Shown here: one piece after another, positions 8,492-15,122 of the stretch | Layout: the number at the start of each line of letters is the position of its first letter | How positions within the stretch are numbered: position 1 is the stretch's first letter | From: a virus | Direction: 5' to 3' (one strand) | DNA: 21,359 nt | IMG/VR virus record: IMGVR_UViG_3300045135_001512 | Coordinates: 1-21,359 of that record | The notes under the pieces: generated by a model | The model's database searches: none | The model's input: only the letters and a program-made list of their open reading frames with translations | What the model was told of the DNA's origin: nothing | Program-made: the position numbers and the translations under genes

Positions 8492-10708
8492 TTATTTTTT
8501 AATTAATTTTGACATATTACCTTTGTTTGAATATCTAGCAATATTTATATTTAGTTTTGGTTTTTCTATGGTAGCGTTTGGTCTATACAAATGTCTATTA
8601 CAAGCCATTATAGCTAAACCAGAGCTTATAGAAGCATCGTGTTTTGTTCTTCTGTTTATATCAAACTTAGCCCAGTCGTTTAACAAATCGTTAAAATAAC
8701 AATTACCAAATTGACCTTCAGCGTTCATACCCACGTGGCTTTGTATATACATTTCAATAGCTGCGGCATGAGCTTGTTTTATATCTTCGCTAGAGTTTGG
8801 TATACCACCTATTTCTTTTTCTGCAGTTGACAACTTGTTCCAAAGTTTATCAGGTCTATTCATGCTAAAACCTCTGTAACCGCGTCTTCTTAAATAATAA
8901 AGTAAACGAGGTTTATTATTTTCTGCAAGCAAAGGCATGCCATAAAACACTAAAGCCATTAAAACATCTTCAAAAAACATTTCTGCAGTTTGCGGTCTAG
9001 CTATATATTCTAAGAAAAATTGATTAGCAGGCGCGTCTTCCATGCTAAACTTAGTTAAACCGTGTAAAGCACCTTTAGATCCTTTACCATCTACAGTTCC
9101 TGATATATCATAACTATCACAGCCAAAAGCTCCCATATGCTCATTACCAGGATATTTTATACCGTTTTTTATTATAACTTTATTTTGTATATGTGTTGGT
9201 GGTACCCAACTTATTTTAAATCTACCTTGTGGATCTGGATAAAATATAACACTTGTATCTTTTACTCCATTAACCCATTGAAAACTACCTGTTGAAACGC
9301 CTAATGTTCTTGACATTTCTTCATTGTAGTCTATTTGTTCGTATATTTTAACTAAGTTAAATATACTATTTTTTGTTTCATCTCTAAATGCATGCTCTGT
9401 AGTTCTTGGAAATTGACGATAAAATTCATTTAAAGCGTCTTGGTCATTTTTTAAACCATCAGCTTCGTTCTGCCAATTATCTATTACACCTACATCTATT
9501 AACTCTCCATGGGGGTCAAAGACTTCATCACTCGGAGTATTGAAGACTGGGCTTCCGTGCTCGTCAATAAATCCTTCGTAGTTCCACTCCATTGGGATAA
9601 AAAGAGAATATAAACCAGACGCTGTCTGTCCATTTCTGTTTCGCTTAGTGACGTCGGATGCGTTGTATAATCTTTTGAAGTTTTCTCCACCTTTATCTAA
9701 TGAGTTTGATGTTGAGCCCATCATACATTTACCAATAATCCTACTACCTAATCGTAAACATGTTTTGGTTACTCTCCAGTTATTTAATATATTGTCGGGT
9801 CTTTCCCATTTACCACTTTCATCGTGTACTAACAGCTGAAGCTTTTCTCCGTCATAACTGTTATCACCTGTATTTTTCCAATCAATAGTAGTATCAAGTC
9901 CAACCAAGTCTTCCTGCTGTTCGTTTGTAGTAATCTTTTTACGCGTGAACTTACTTGCAGGAACCCTATAAGCAAGTTCAGACTTAGGTCTATCCATACC
10001 GTCTTGAATCGGTTTAAAAAAGAACGGATAGTTGACTGATATTGGAACAACTTTGTCTGTAAACATTTTTTTAGCATCTGCACCTGTTTTAGAGAGTATA
10101 CCAAATCTACTATCACTTGCTAATGTAGCTTGGTTAACTGTTTCTGCTGAAGACATGAAAGAAAATCCAGACCTACGATTTTTAAGGTAGCACATCCCGT
10201 AACATCTTTTGTCGGCTTTACAAGCTTCCCAGAATATATAAAATAGTCGATTTGCTTCTCTAAAATCAGGCGCACCTACATCTATTTTACTCCATTGCAA
10301 GTACATATAATGTGTACCTGTTATATATGTTGGTGTACCGTTATTATTAAACCAGAAACCTTCTTCACGTCTTTTAAACTCTTCGTCTATATAATCATAC
10401 CACTTTGCTTTACTTTCTTCAGGATATGCTCTCCAGTCAAATATATTTTTAAGTCTTGCTAGCTCTTTTGGATATTCAAATTGTTGCCACTTTTTTACTT
10501 CATTAGAGAACACTTGCACTGGCTGTTTGGGCAATGCAATTCGCAAATTTTGTATCTCAAGTATTTCACCGATTTTACCAGTTTTTGATATAACGACAAT
10601 ATCGTGTTCTTTATTATATCCATATTCCCATTTATTTTTTTTATTAAGCCTTTTAATTGTATTAATTTTAACTGGCTCAACTATTTTAACTAAGCTTTGT
10701 TCGTACAT
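8492..10708 (-). CDS. Terminase large subunit
   Basis: This 738-residue protein is the DNA-packaging ATPase and nuclease. A deviant, Arg-rich Walker A-like motif, KNRRSGFS, lies at residues 176-183. Walker B is LLVHDE at 292-297, with the catalytic acidic pair D296/E297. A probable coupling motif GSTSNS is at 331-336. The C-terminal RNase H-like nuclease shows GCDSYD at 529-534 and a late KHD at 689-691, both plausible metal ligands. Absence of a canonical GxxGxGKS P-loop is normal in this family. The length and the form of Walker A resemble crAss-like terminases. Its ATG overlaps the stop of the small upstream gene by one base (TAATG), suggesting coupled translation. The portal gene follows after 2 bases. 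Nothing appears truncated. Confidence 0.92.
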   Translation of the reverse strand: MYEQSLVKIVEPVKINTIKRLNKKNKWEYGYNKEHDIVVISKTGKIGEILEIQNLRIALPKQPVQVFSNEVKKWQQFEYPKELARLKNIFDWRAYPEESKAKWYDYIDEEFKRREEGFWFNNNGTPTYITGTHYMYLQWSKIDVGAPDFREANRLFYIFWEACKADKRCYGMCYLKNRRSGFSFMSSAETVNQATLASDSRFGILSKTGADAKKMFTDKVVPISVNYPFFFKPIQDGMDRPKSELAYRVPASKFTRKKITTNEQQEDLVGLDTTIDWKNTGDNSYDGEKLQLLVHDESGKWERPDNILNNWRVTKTCLRLGSRIIGKCMMGSTSNSLDKGGENFKRLYNASDVTKRNRNGQTASGLYSLFIPMEWNYEGFIDEHGSPVFNTPSDEVFDPHGELIDVGVIDNWQNEADGLKNDQDALNEFYRQFPRTTEHAFRDETKNSIFNLVKIYEQIDYNEEMSRTLGVSTGSFQWVNGVKDTSVIFYPDPQGRFKISWVPPTHIQNKVIIKNGIKYPGNEHMGAFGCDSYDISGTVDGKGSKGALHGLTKFSMEDAPANQFFLEYIARPQTAEMFFEDVLMALVFYGMPLLAENNKPRLLYYLRRRGYRGFSMNRPDKLWNKLSTAEKEIGGIPNSSEDIKQAHAAAIEMYIQSHVGMNAEGQFGNCYFNDLLNDWAKFDINRRTKHDASISSGLAIMACNRHLYRPNATIEKPKLNINIARYSNKGNMSKLIKK

Positions 10709-10980
10709 TATTTTGATCTACCTTCTGCAAATCCTTTAAATACTTTTACTTTATCTTCAGGTTCTTTACCTTCTAATAAGTTTTCTTCTTCTTGGATCCT
10801 GTTTAATATTTCAAACGCATCAAATATTGCTAGCTTTTTTGTAGCAGCTGCATTTTTTAATCTATCAGCAGATATATCATCATCGGAGTCTACGATAGGC
10901 TCTTTAGCAACTTTGATTAATTCATCAACTGCTCTCTGCCCAGCCTGGATTATATTCTTCTTCGTCTCCTTGATATTCAT
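10708..10980 (-). CDS. Small helical protein, possible terminase small subunit
   Basis: This 90-residue protein is predicted almost wholly helical: ETKKNIIQAGQRAVDELIK, an acidic loop (DSDDDISADR, 31-40) and a second helix (KNAAATKKLAIFDAFEILNR, 42-61) with an acidic end. It lies just before the large terminase and ends in TAATG, overlapping that gene's start by one base. Position, size and helical make-up suit a terminase small subunit or a packaging accessory protein. I see no clear helix-turn-helix, so the call is positional. Its first 56 bases overlap the end of the double-GroES-like gene in another frame. No later Met could serve as an alternative start, so the overlap appears real. Confidence 0.5.
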   Translation of the reverse strand: MNIKETKKNIIQAGQRAVDELIKVAKEPIVDSDDDISADRLKNAAATKKLAIFDAFEILNRIQEEENLLEGKEPEDKVKVFKGFAEGRSK

Positions 10981-11536
10981 ATTTAATTGTAATAAATTTT
11001 GATAGTAATCTATATAACTTCTTACCGTCTATAATAAACTCATATTCTGAGTTTGGTCTAAATCCTATTAAATCTCCTTCGTTAACCGTACCGTCTGTGT
11101 ATTTAACAACACCCATTAAAGGCTGTTCTTTTTCTGAACTTAGTTTATTTGTTGATTTTATAGGTGCAACAAAACAATAACCTTTCATTGCTTGCCACTT
11201 TCTATTATGATAACTAAATATAGCTTTTGGTTTGTGTAAAAATATTTGATCTGGTTGTACTAAATAATTATCTTCATCAATATAAGCTCTACTGTTTTTT
11301 TCTATACCGTGTTGGTTGTGCCATCTTCTAAAAACGTTATGATGTACAATTACAGTATCACCAACTTTAATATCTGTTTCACCTACAGTTGGTATCGCTT
11401 TTACTATAGCTTCTCTGCTAATATATTGATGATTAAATATTTCAGTATTTACTATTAACTCTTTACCGTCTATATCTTTTGTATTGTTGTATCTTGATTT
11501 TACAGGCGTTACAACAAAGTTGTAAACCGCTTTCAT
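10925..11536 (-). CDS. Tandem GroES-like-fold protein
   Basis: This 203-residue protein reads as two Cpn10-like units. Unit 1 (1-101) starts MKAVYNFVVTPVKSR, has the GroES-type EAIVKAIPTVGETDIKVGDT turn (42-61) and ends with YLVQPDQIFL. Unit 2 (about 116-188) starts AMKGYCFVAPIKS, then GVVKY, NEGDLIGF (152-159) and DGKKLYRLLSKFITIKY (170-186), matching the order of the classic GroES end 'GD.V.F...DG.....L...DI'. The first unit also resembles the separate GroES encoded at 18672-18929 (MQAVNNYIIVEKIK). Two fused GroES folds are known in plastid Cpn20. Whether this protein caps a chaperonin or only shares the fold is unknown. It follows the 73-residue gene with a TAATG overlap and ends inside the next gene. 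Confidence 0.6.
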   Translation of the reverse strand: MKAVYNFVVTPVKSRYNNTKDIDGKELIVNTEIFNHQYISREAIVKAIPTVGETDIKVGDTVIVHHNVFRRWHNQHGIEKNSRAYIDEDNYLVQPDQIFLHKPKAIFSYHNRKWQAMKGYCFVAPIKSTNKLSSEKEQPLMGVVKYTDGTVNEGDLIGFRPNSEYEFIIDGKKLYRLLSKFITIKYEYQGDEEEYNPGWAESS

Positions 11537-11757
11537 TAATATTGTAAATTATATTCTACAGATACAGCCATGTTTTTATTAAAGTCTTTCCAAGGCAAAA
11601 CATTACTACCTTTTCTAATATAAACACTATATTTATCTTCTTCTTCTAGTATATCACATATAGTATGACCACCATACACTTCTTGCCCAACGGCATAGTG
11701 CATGGCGTCATTTTTATAATCTTTTCCTATACTTATCTTACGAATTAACTTGCTCAT
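11536..11757 (-). CDS. Conserved small phage protein, function unknown
   Basis: The 73-residue form beginning MSKLIRKISIGKDYKNDAM is preferred over a start eight codons earlier, because it is how I remember this family starting in marine phage genomes. It overlaps the upstream coiled-coil gene by 20 bases, and its TAA overlaps the next ATG by one base. The core HYAVGQEVYGGHTICDI followed by beta-like stretches (YSVYIRKGSNVLPWKDF) suggests a small beta-rich fold. It contains one Cys, and there is no membrane segment or catalytic motif. Its position between the coiled-coil gene and the GroES-like gene in the packaging region suggests a role in assembly or packaging, but there is no direct evidence. 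Confidence 0.55.
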   Translation of the reverse strand: MSKLIRKISIGKDYKNDAMHYAVGQEVYGGHTICDILEEEDKYSVYIRKGSNVLPWKDFNKNMAVSVEYNLQY

Positions 11758-12016
11758 CTTTTTGATATTGTATAGTACCATCTTGTATGTTGATGTTTAC
11801 CTTTCCATACTCTTTTTCAAGCTCAACTTGTTTTTGTCTAAGAGTTTTTTGAAGCTCTAATATATCATGCATTATAGAGTGTTTTCTAGTTTCTATAATA
11901 CCTAAATCCATTTGTGCTTGATTTATAGGCGCTACTAAACTTTGTATTGATTTTAGTTGCTCTTCAGTAATTGACGTAGGTTTAAGGTCTACAGCCTTTT
12001 TTTTGTTTTTTGCCAT
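11738..12016 (-). CDS. Small coiled-coil protein, function unknown
   Basis: This 92-residue protein starts with a basic segment (MAKNKKKAVDLK). A continuous heptad-like helix follows from about residue 17 to 70 (TEEQLKSIQSLV, then RKHSIMHDILELQKTLRQKQ, then VELEKEYGK). The C-terminus has a short beta-like piece, NINIQDGTIQY. No enzyme motif is present. A coiled coil of this size is likely to oligomerise or bridge partners, and relatives seem common in marine phage late regions near the terminase. The start follows an A/T-rich leader of 33 bases. The end overlaps the next gene by 20 bases. It is well conserved in my recollection, but I cannot give a function. Confidence 0.6.
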   Translation of the reverse strand: MAKNKKKAVDLKPTSITEEQLKSIQSLVAPINQAQMDLGIIETRKHSIMHDILELQKTLRQKQVELEKEYGKVNINIQDGTIQYQKDEQVNS

Positions 12017-12049
12017 TTTTATTTAATTTAAGTTAATTTAATTTATTGT

Positions 12050-12814
12050 TTATATCATCTCACAGTGTAAGATTATTTTTATTGGATTGTTGTGGGCAAT
12101 CTCGTCTGCATTTGCTAAAGCACCCGCTACAGCGTCTACAGTAATTGAAGTGTTTGTTGTTGCTGTAACTCTACCTATAGCAGCATCGTCATGAGCATGA
12201 ATAAGATCACCTTTCATAAATACTTTTCTAGGATCAGTACCTGATACGTCAAATGTTGTTTCTGTTGTAGCTGCTGCTTGAGTACCATCTGTTAATACGC
12301 CTGTATTAAAATCAGCATCACCTGAAGTGTGAATAGCTGCTAAAGCTAGTTTACCAACTCTATCCATGTTTGGAACTAACTTATCTTGTGCAAGATTACG
12401 TCTAACAGTAGTGTCTACAACAAGATGGCCATCATAATTTCCATCATTACCACCATCTGTTGTTACGCTCATATAATCTGTTCCACCCGCTGCAGGTTCT
12501 AATAGTATACTACCACATAAGTGGTTGTAATAGTTAATTCCATCTGCTGAATCATTTACAGTTCCAATAGAAATAGGGTTTCCATCAGACTGGTCTAAGT
12601 GAGCAAACAAAAGTTGAAATTTAAATCCTTGAGCAGCACCGTTTGTTCCTCTAGCAACAACTGTAGCTCCATGTATTTTTATAACACCACCTGGAAAGTC
12701 TACTGTTTCCCAGTCAAAAAATACATCTTGAGCAGCAAATGCAGCAGCAGTTTTGCTCTGAAGTCCATTTATACCGGTAAATGTTGGTTTAAATTCTATA
12801 TTAAAATATCCCAT
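12050..12814 (-). CDS. Probable virion protein, beta-rich
   Basis: This 254-residue protein is rich in Gly, Ala, Thr and Asp and has no signal peptide or membrane segment. It opens MGYFNIEFKPTFTGINGLQS, has a hydrophobic beta core (GGVIKIHGATVVARGT, FKFQLLFAHLDQSDG), a Gly/Asp-rich stretch (about 125-150) and a Thr-rich C-terminal part that looks like beta strands (TETTFDVSGTDPRKVFMKGD). Composition is like that of capsid decoration or head-fibre proteins of marine phages. Lying 6 bases after the holin-like gene and upstream of packaging genes, it is probably a structural component. The assignment rests on composition and context, since I recognise no named family. Confidence 0.5.
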   Translation of the reverse strand: MGYFNIEFKPTFTGINGLQSKTAAAFAAQDVFFDWETVDFPGGVIKIHGATVVARGTNGAAQGFKFQLLFAHLDQSDGNPISIGTVNDSADGINYYNHLCGSILLEPAAGGTDYMSVTTDGGNDGNYDGHLVVDTTVRRNLAQDKLVPNMDRVGKLALAAIHTSGDADFNTGVLTDGTQAAATTETTFDVSGTDPRKVFMKGDLIHAHDDAAIGRVTATTNTSITVDAVAGALANADEIAHNNPIKIILHCEMI

Positions 12815-12820
12815 TTTTTT

Positions 12821-13213
12821 TTATTTTTTTACTTTTTCTAGCGATCTACCACCGAAGTAAGCACCGATCACTGTTATTAATACTAATTGCAAAAGATCTA
12901 CATAAGAGTCTTTTACATTGAAATTTATTTTACCCGCGTCTATAAATATAAGTAACATTGTGCATACTACTAAAAATATTAATACTAACGGTCTTATATT
13001 TTTACTTAGCCACGAGTCTGAGTTCATGTCTAGCCTCCATCTTTCGGTTACTTGTTTTTGCATCTCAGCTTCGTAACCCATAATTAAATCTTTTATTTTA
13101 GCTTCAGCTGCTAGCTTTTCTTCTTTAGTTGTAGTTAGATTATCTAATACTCCACCTACGTTTTTTACTAGCTCACCAGCTCCTGCTGAAAACACTTTAC
13201 TTAATATACTCAT
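12821..13213 (-). CDS. Holin-like membrane protein (GTA_holin_3TM type)
   Basis: This 130-residue protein resembles the 3TM holin family first described from gene transfer agents. It has an amphipathic N-terminal segment (1-25), a charged helix (30-58), then the family-typical TERWRLDMNSDSWLSKNIRP at 56-75. Two clear hydrophobic segments follow at about 75-92 (PLVLIFLVVCTMLLIFI) and 104-120 (YVDLLQLVLITVIGAYFGGR). A short basic C-terminus, KVKK, completes it. Holins make membrane lesions that time lysis and release endolysin. The next genes upstream are a Ser-rich small protein and a metallopeptidase-like protein. No classical lysozyme or amidase is visible in the window, so the lysis partner is unresolved. 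Role assignment is by family resemblance only. Confidence 0.75.
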   Translation of the reverse strand: MSILSKVFSAGAGELVKNVGGVLDNLTTTKEEKLAAEAKIKDLIMGYEAEMQKQVTERWRLDMNSDSWLSKNIRPLVLIFLVVCTMLLIFIDAGKINFNVKDSYVDLLQLVLITVIGAYFGGRSLEKVKK

Positions 13214-13223
13214 AATTTATTTT

Positions 13224-13457
13224 TTAATACCCACTACTACCACTGCTGCTACTACTAACAGTTGATGAAGATGTAGGTGTAATTGTTGGTGCGGTTAAAG
13301 ATGCAACAGCACTAGCGTGAGTTGCACCTCCCATATAACCTGTTTGTCCTTGATAAACGTGTGTGTGATAACCTTGAACATTATTTTGAAGCGCCCAGTT
13401 TAAAGCCTCTTGAGGAGTTGAATATAAAGGTATACCATCTATTGTTGTTAATATCAT
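13224..13457 (-). CDS. Small Ser-rich protein of unknown function
   Basis: This 77-residue protein starts MILTTIDGIPLYSTPQEALN and has a core, GYHTHVYQGQTGYMGGATHA, that I recall from small marine phage proteins located near holins and virion proteins. From about residue 58 it is Pro/Thr/Ser-rich, ending SSSSSGSSGY, likely disordered. His and Tyr in the core (HTHV, THA) are notable but do not form a recognised enzyme site. Its start overlaps the end of the zincin-like gene by four bases (ATGA), so translation is probably coupled. The following holin-like gene begins 11 bases later. Function unknown; a lysis accessory or virion role is possible by position. Confidence 0.55.
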   Translation of the reverse strand: MILTTIDGIPLYSTPQEALNWALQNNVQGYHTHVYQGQTGYMGGATHASAVASLTAPTITPTSSSTVSSSSSGSSGY

Positions 13458-13855
13458 GTATTAGCTGTTCTTTCCCAAGGAAAATCATCACCAGCTTCTT
13501 TCCACTGACCATCAACTTTAATCATATCTTTACCGTTTCTAGTTTCTCTTGGGTATGTTATACCATCATAATATACTGCGTCGTCGCTATAAGCTAACTT
13601 GCCTAACTTCATATCAGTAGCATGCCTCATTTCATGCAACAATACTTGTCTTTCTTCTTCACTTCCAGGTTGTACCTTGTTGCTTACAAATATACTACCG
13701 TCCATATTAGCTTCGCCAAGTATACCTTCATCTAATTTTTTTCTTATAACAGGATTACCAGGTATAGACGCATCGCTTGACTTGAAGCTAAGTTTTTTAT
13801 TTAAAACTCCACCGCTAGCTATTGGCTGCTTAGCTCTACCTAATTTAAATGCCAT
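13454..13855 (-). CDS. Minimal zincin-like metallopeptidase (DUF4157/gluzincin-like)
   Basis: This 133-residue protein carries HEMRH at residues 74-78, a perfect HExxH zinc motif, on a predicted helix (ERQVLLHEMRHATD). The stretch before it, EANMDGSIFVSNKVQPGSEE, matches the strand-turn-helix layout that precedes HExxH in DUF4157-type proteases, which have an 'I.f....pgs.e...lL.HE..H' pattern. At the very C-terminus, E128-R-T-A131-N132 fits the ExxAN third-ligand motif of gluzincins. So a complete but minimal active site can be proposed. No signal peptide or transmembrane segment is seen. It is joined to the basic protein upstream by a TAATG overlap and to the Ser-rich gene by ATGA. Likely roles are virion maturation, entry or lysis. 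Activity is inferred. Confidence 0.6.
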   Translation of the reverse strand: MAFKLGRAKQPIASGGVLNKKLSFKSSDASIPGNPVIRKKLDEGILGEANMDGSIFVSNKVQPGSEEERQVLLHEMRHATDMKLGKLAYSDDAVYYDGITYPRETRNGKDMIKVDGQWKEAGDDFPWERTANT

Positions 13856-14139
13856 TATTTTTCACCACACTTTTTACTTGGATTACCAACCTGTCTCCAG
13901 TCTTGTTTTACCCAAGTTTTTAAACTACCACCACTACTAGTGCCAGTTACATTACTTTTGCTTGATCTTTTATATTTACCAGCTTTACCCGCAGCCCTTT
14001 TAGCACGTATAACAGCTTGTCTTTCAGACTGGCTCATACTAGCTATTTTAGCTTTAGGCAGACATACTTTAGTAGTACCTCCGCCTTTAGCTTTAGTCTT
14101 TGCAACTTTTTTAAAAGGATTACGTTTTTGTAAATACAT
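13855..14139 (-). CDS. Small basic protein, MYxQxxNPFKK type, DUF5872-like end
   Basis: This 94-residue, strongly basic protein begins MYLQKRNPFKK. The same MYxQxxNPFKK opening occurs in the gene at 15115-15387. The middle has CLPKAKIASMSQSERQAVIR and AGKYKRSSKSNV, and a Ser/Gly linker leads to SLKTWVKQDWRQVGNPSKKC. From memory, that last part recalls the DUF5872-type end of small phage proteins with a SLKxWxxxxW pattern. Two Cys (26 and 91) are present. Predicted roles are nucleic-acid binding or virion incorporation. Its stop overlaps the start of the zincin-like gene by one base (TAATG), and it follows the Lys/Ala/Met-repeat gene directly. Function is not established. Confidence 0.55.
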   Translation of the reverse strand: MYLQKRNPFKKVAKTKAKGGGTTKVCLPKAKIASMSQSERQAVIRAKRAAGKAGKYKRSSKSNVTGTSSGGSLKTWVKQDWRQVGNPSKKCGEK

Positions 14140-14421
14140 TTACTTCTTTTTCTTAAGTTTAGCAGCAGATTTGTCCATTTTTAATTTCATAGCTGAAGCT
14201 TTTTTCATCATAGCTACAGATTTTTTCATCATAGCCATAGACTCTTTCTTCATTTTCATCGCAGCTTTCTTCATTGTAGCTGGAGAAGCGTCAACAGCAG
14301 CTTTAAATTTACCACTTAACTTACCAGCCGCAGAAGCAGCTTTTAATTTTGCGTTGAATTTAGCTGGAGCTTTTTTCATTTTAGCTGCAGATTTTTTTAG
14401 TTTAGCAGGAGCTTTTTTCAT
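14140..14421 (-). CDS. Histone H1-like Lys/Ala/Met repeat protein
   Basis: This 93-residue protein has 31 Lys, about a dozen Met, many Ala and only three acidic residues. Short units repeat: MKKAPAK at 1-7 and 15-21, and MMKKSVAMMKKASAM near 64-78. The central part AASAAGKLSGKFKAAVDASP is less regular, and the end is KLKKKK. The composition is like the tail of linker histones or bacterial histone H1-like proteins, suggesting charge-neutralising DNA contact or virion DNA condensation. No folded domain is evident. It lies in the basic-protein block, directly between the PAP2 gene and the DUF5872-like gene, with 0-1 base gaps. It could instead be a peptide tail evolving by repeat slippage. Confidence 0.6.
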   Translation of the reverse strand: MKKAPAKLKKSAAKMKKAPAKFNAKLKAASAAGKLSGKFKAAVDASPATMKKAAMKMKKESMAMMKKSVAMMKKASAMKLKMDKSAAKLKKKK

Positions 14422-14422
14422 T

Positions 14423-14953
14423 TTATATCTTGTTTTTAATATGTTTATACATTGAGTTACCTAATTGTTCGCCCATTTTACTGTCAGACTTATAGTGAGC
14501 ACGGGCAACTCTACGACTATAAGATATGTTTTCCCCTGTTTTAGCAAAAGCTGATTTTGCTTTAGGGTGTTTATCACCTAATACTTTAGCTATTAAAATA
14601 CCTTGAACAGAGTGTCCAGAAGGATATGATTTAGTCTTCATTGAAGCCATTTCATAGTTAGGCAGTTTTTTATCTAAGTCTTTAGGTCTTGGTCTATTAT
14701 GAAACTTCTTTAATTCTAAGATTACAGGTGCAGAGTCTTTTATTAACTTTGCAGCAACCTTTTTATCATAATCTTCTACATTATTGTCTTTAGCAGTCTT
14801 AGCAAAAGCAGTTTCTATATTATCAAACTTCTTTACAAAATCTTTTTTTAAAGGTATTTTTTTAAGTTCGTTTATTTCTGTACGAGTAGTATAACCACTA
14901 TCAACTGGTGGTTTCATTTTTTTAAAACTACTTATATTAAAATCTTTAAACAT
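14423..14953 (-). CDS. PAP2-type (class A acid phosphatase-like) phosphatase
   Basis: This 176-residue protein has the full three-part PAP2/haloperoxidase active site. K82-x6-R89-P90 is the first motif (KKFHNRPRP), PSGH at 111-114 the second, and S146-R147-x5-H153-x3-D157 the third, written SRRVARAHYKSD. These residues bind and attack phosphate in acid phosphatases and lipid phosphatases. It has no signal peptide or transmembrane segments, so it is a soluble member, unlike most bacterial lipid phosphatases of this family. A Lys-rich N-terminal third surrounds the catalytic core. It sits among the basic mini-protein genes, 1-2 bases from each neighbour, suggesting it may be a virion-carried enzyme. 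Possible substrates include nucleotides or phospholipids, but none can be told from sequence. Confidence 0.85.
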   Translation of the reverse strand: MFKDFNISSFKKMKPPVDSGYTTRTEINELKKIPLKKDFVKKFDNIETAFAKTAKDNNVEDYDKKVAAKLIKDSAPVILELKKFHNRPRPKDLDKKLPNYEMASMKTKSYPSGHSVQGILIAKVLGDKHPKAKSAFAKTGENISYSRRVARAHYKSDSKMGEQLGNSMYKHIKNKI

Positions 14954-14954
14954 A

Positions 14955-15122
14955 TTATTTAGGTCTGTTTGTTTGCATGTTAATAAACCAGTTAGCTAGC
15001 TGCTTATCTCTAGCCGTAGCATCTCGTCTAGCTTTTAATCTTCTAGCTTTATTTACAGTTACATCACCACCATAAAGCTTAGATATACGAGCTTTTAATA
15101 CACCTCTATACGCTTTACTCAT
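14955..15122 (-). CDS. Tiny basic protein, 55 residues
   Basis: A complete 55-residue frame starts with ATG at 15122-15120 and ends with TAA at 14957-14955. It reads MSKAYRGVLKARISKLYGGD followed by a basic helix containing KARRLKARRDATARDKQ and ends with the segment ANWFINMQTNRPK. The ATG overlaps the end of the previous gene by eight bases and the next ATG lies one base after the stop, so the spacing fits a true gene in the packed block. Composition is basic like its neighbours, with no tag motif. The ARDKQLANWFINMQ end recalls small marine phage proteins. Function is unknown; nucleic-acid or virion association is only a guess from charge. Confidence 0.6.
   Translation of the reverse strand: MSKAYRGVLKARISKLYGGDVTVNKARRLKARRDATARDKQLANWFINMQTNRPK

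Noticed and set aside
9499-9690. Second minus-strand frame inside the terminase
   Set aside because: It is a different frame of a well-supported terminase gene, with no start context or family match.
13940-14455. Plus-strand 171-residue hydrophobic frame
   Set aside because: It is the antisense of the Lys/Ala-rich genes; the apparent membrane composition comes from the reverse of Lys and Ala codons.
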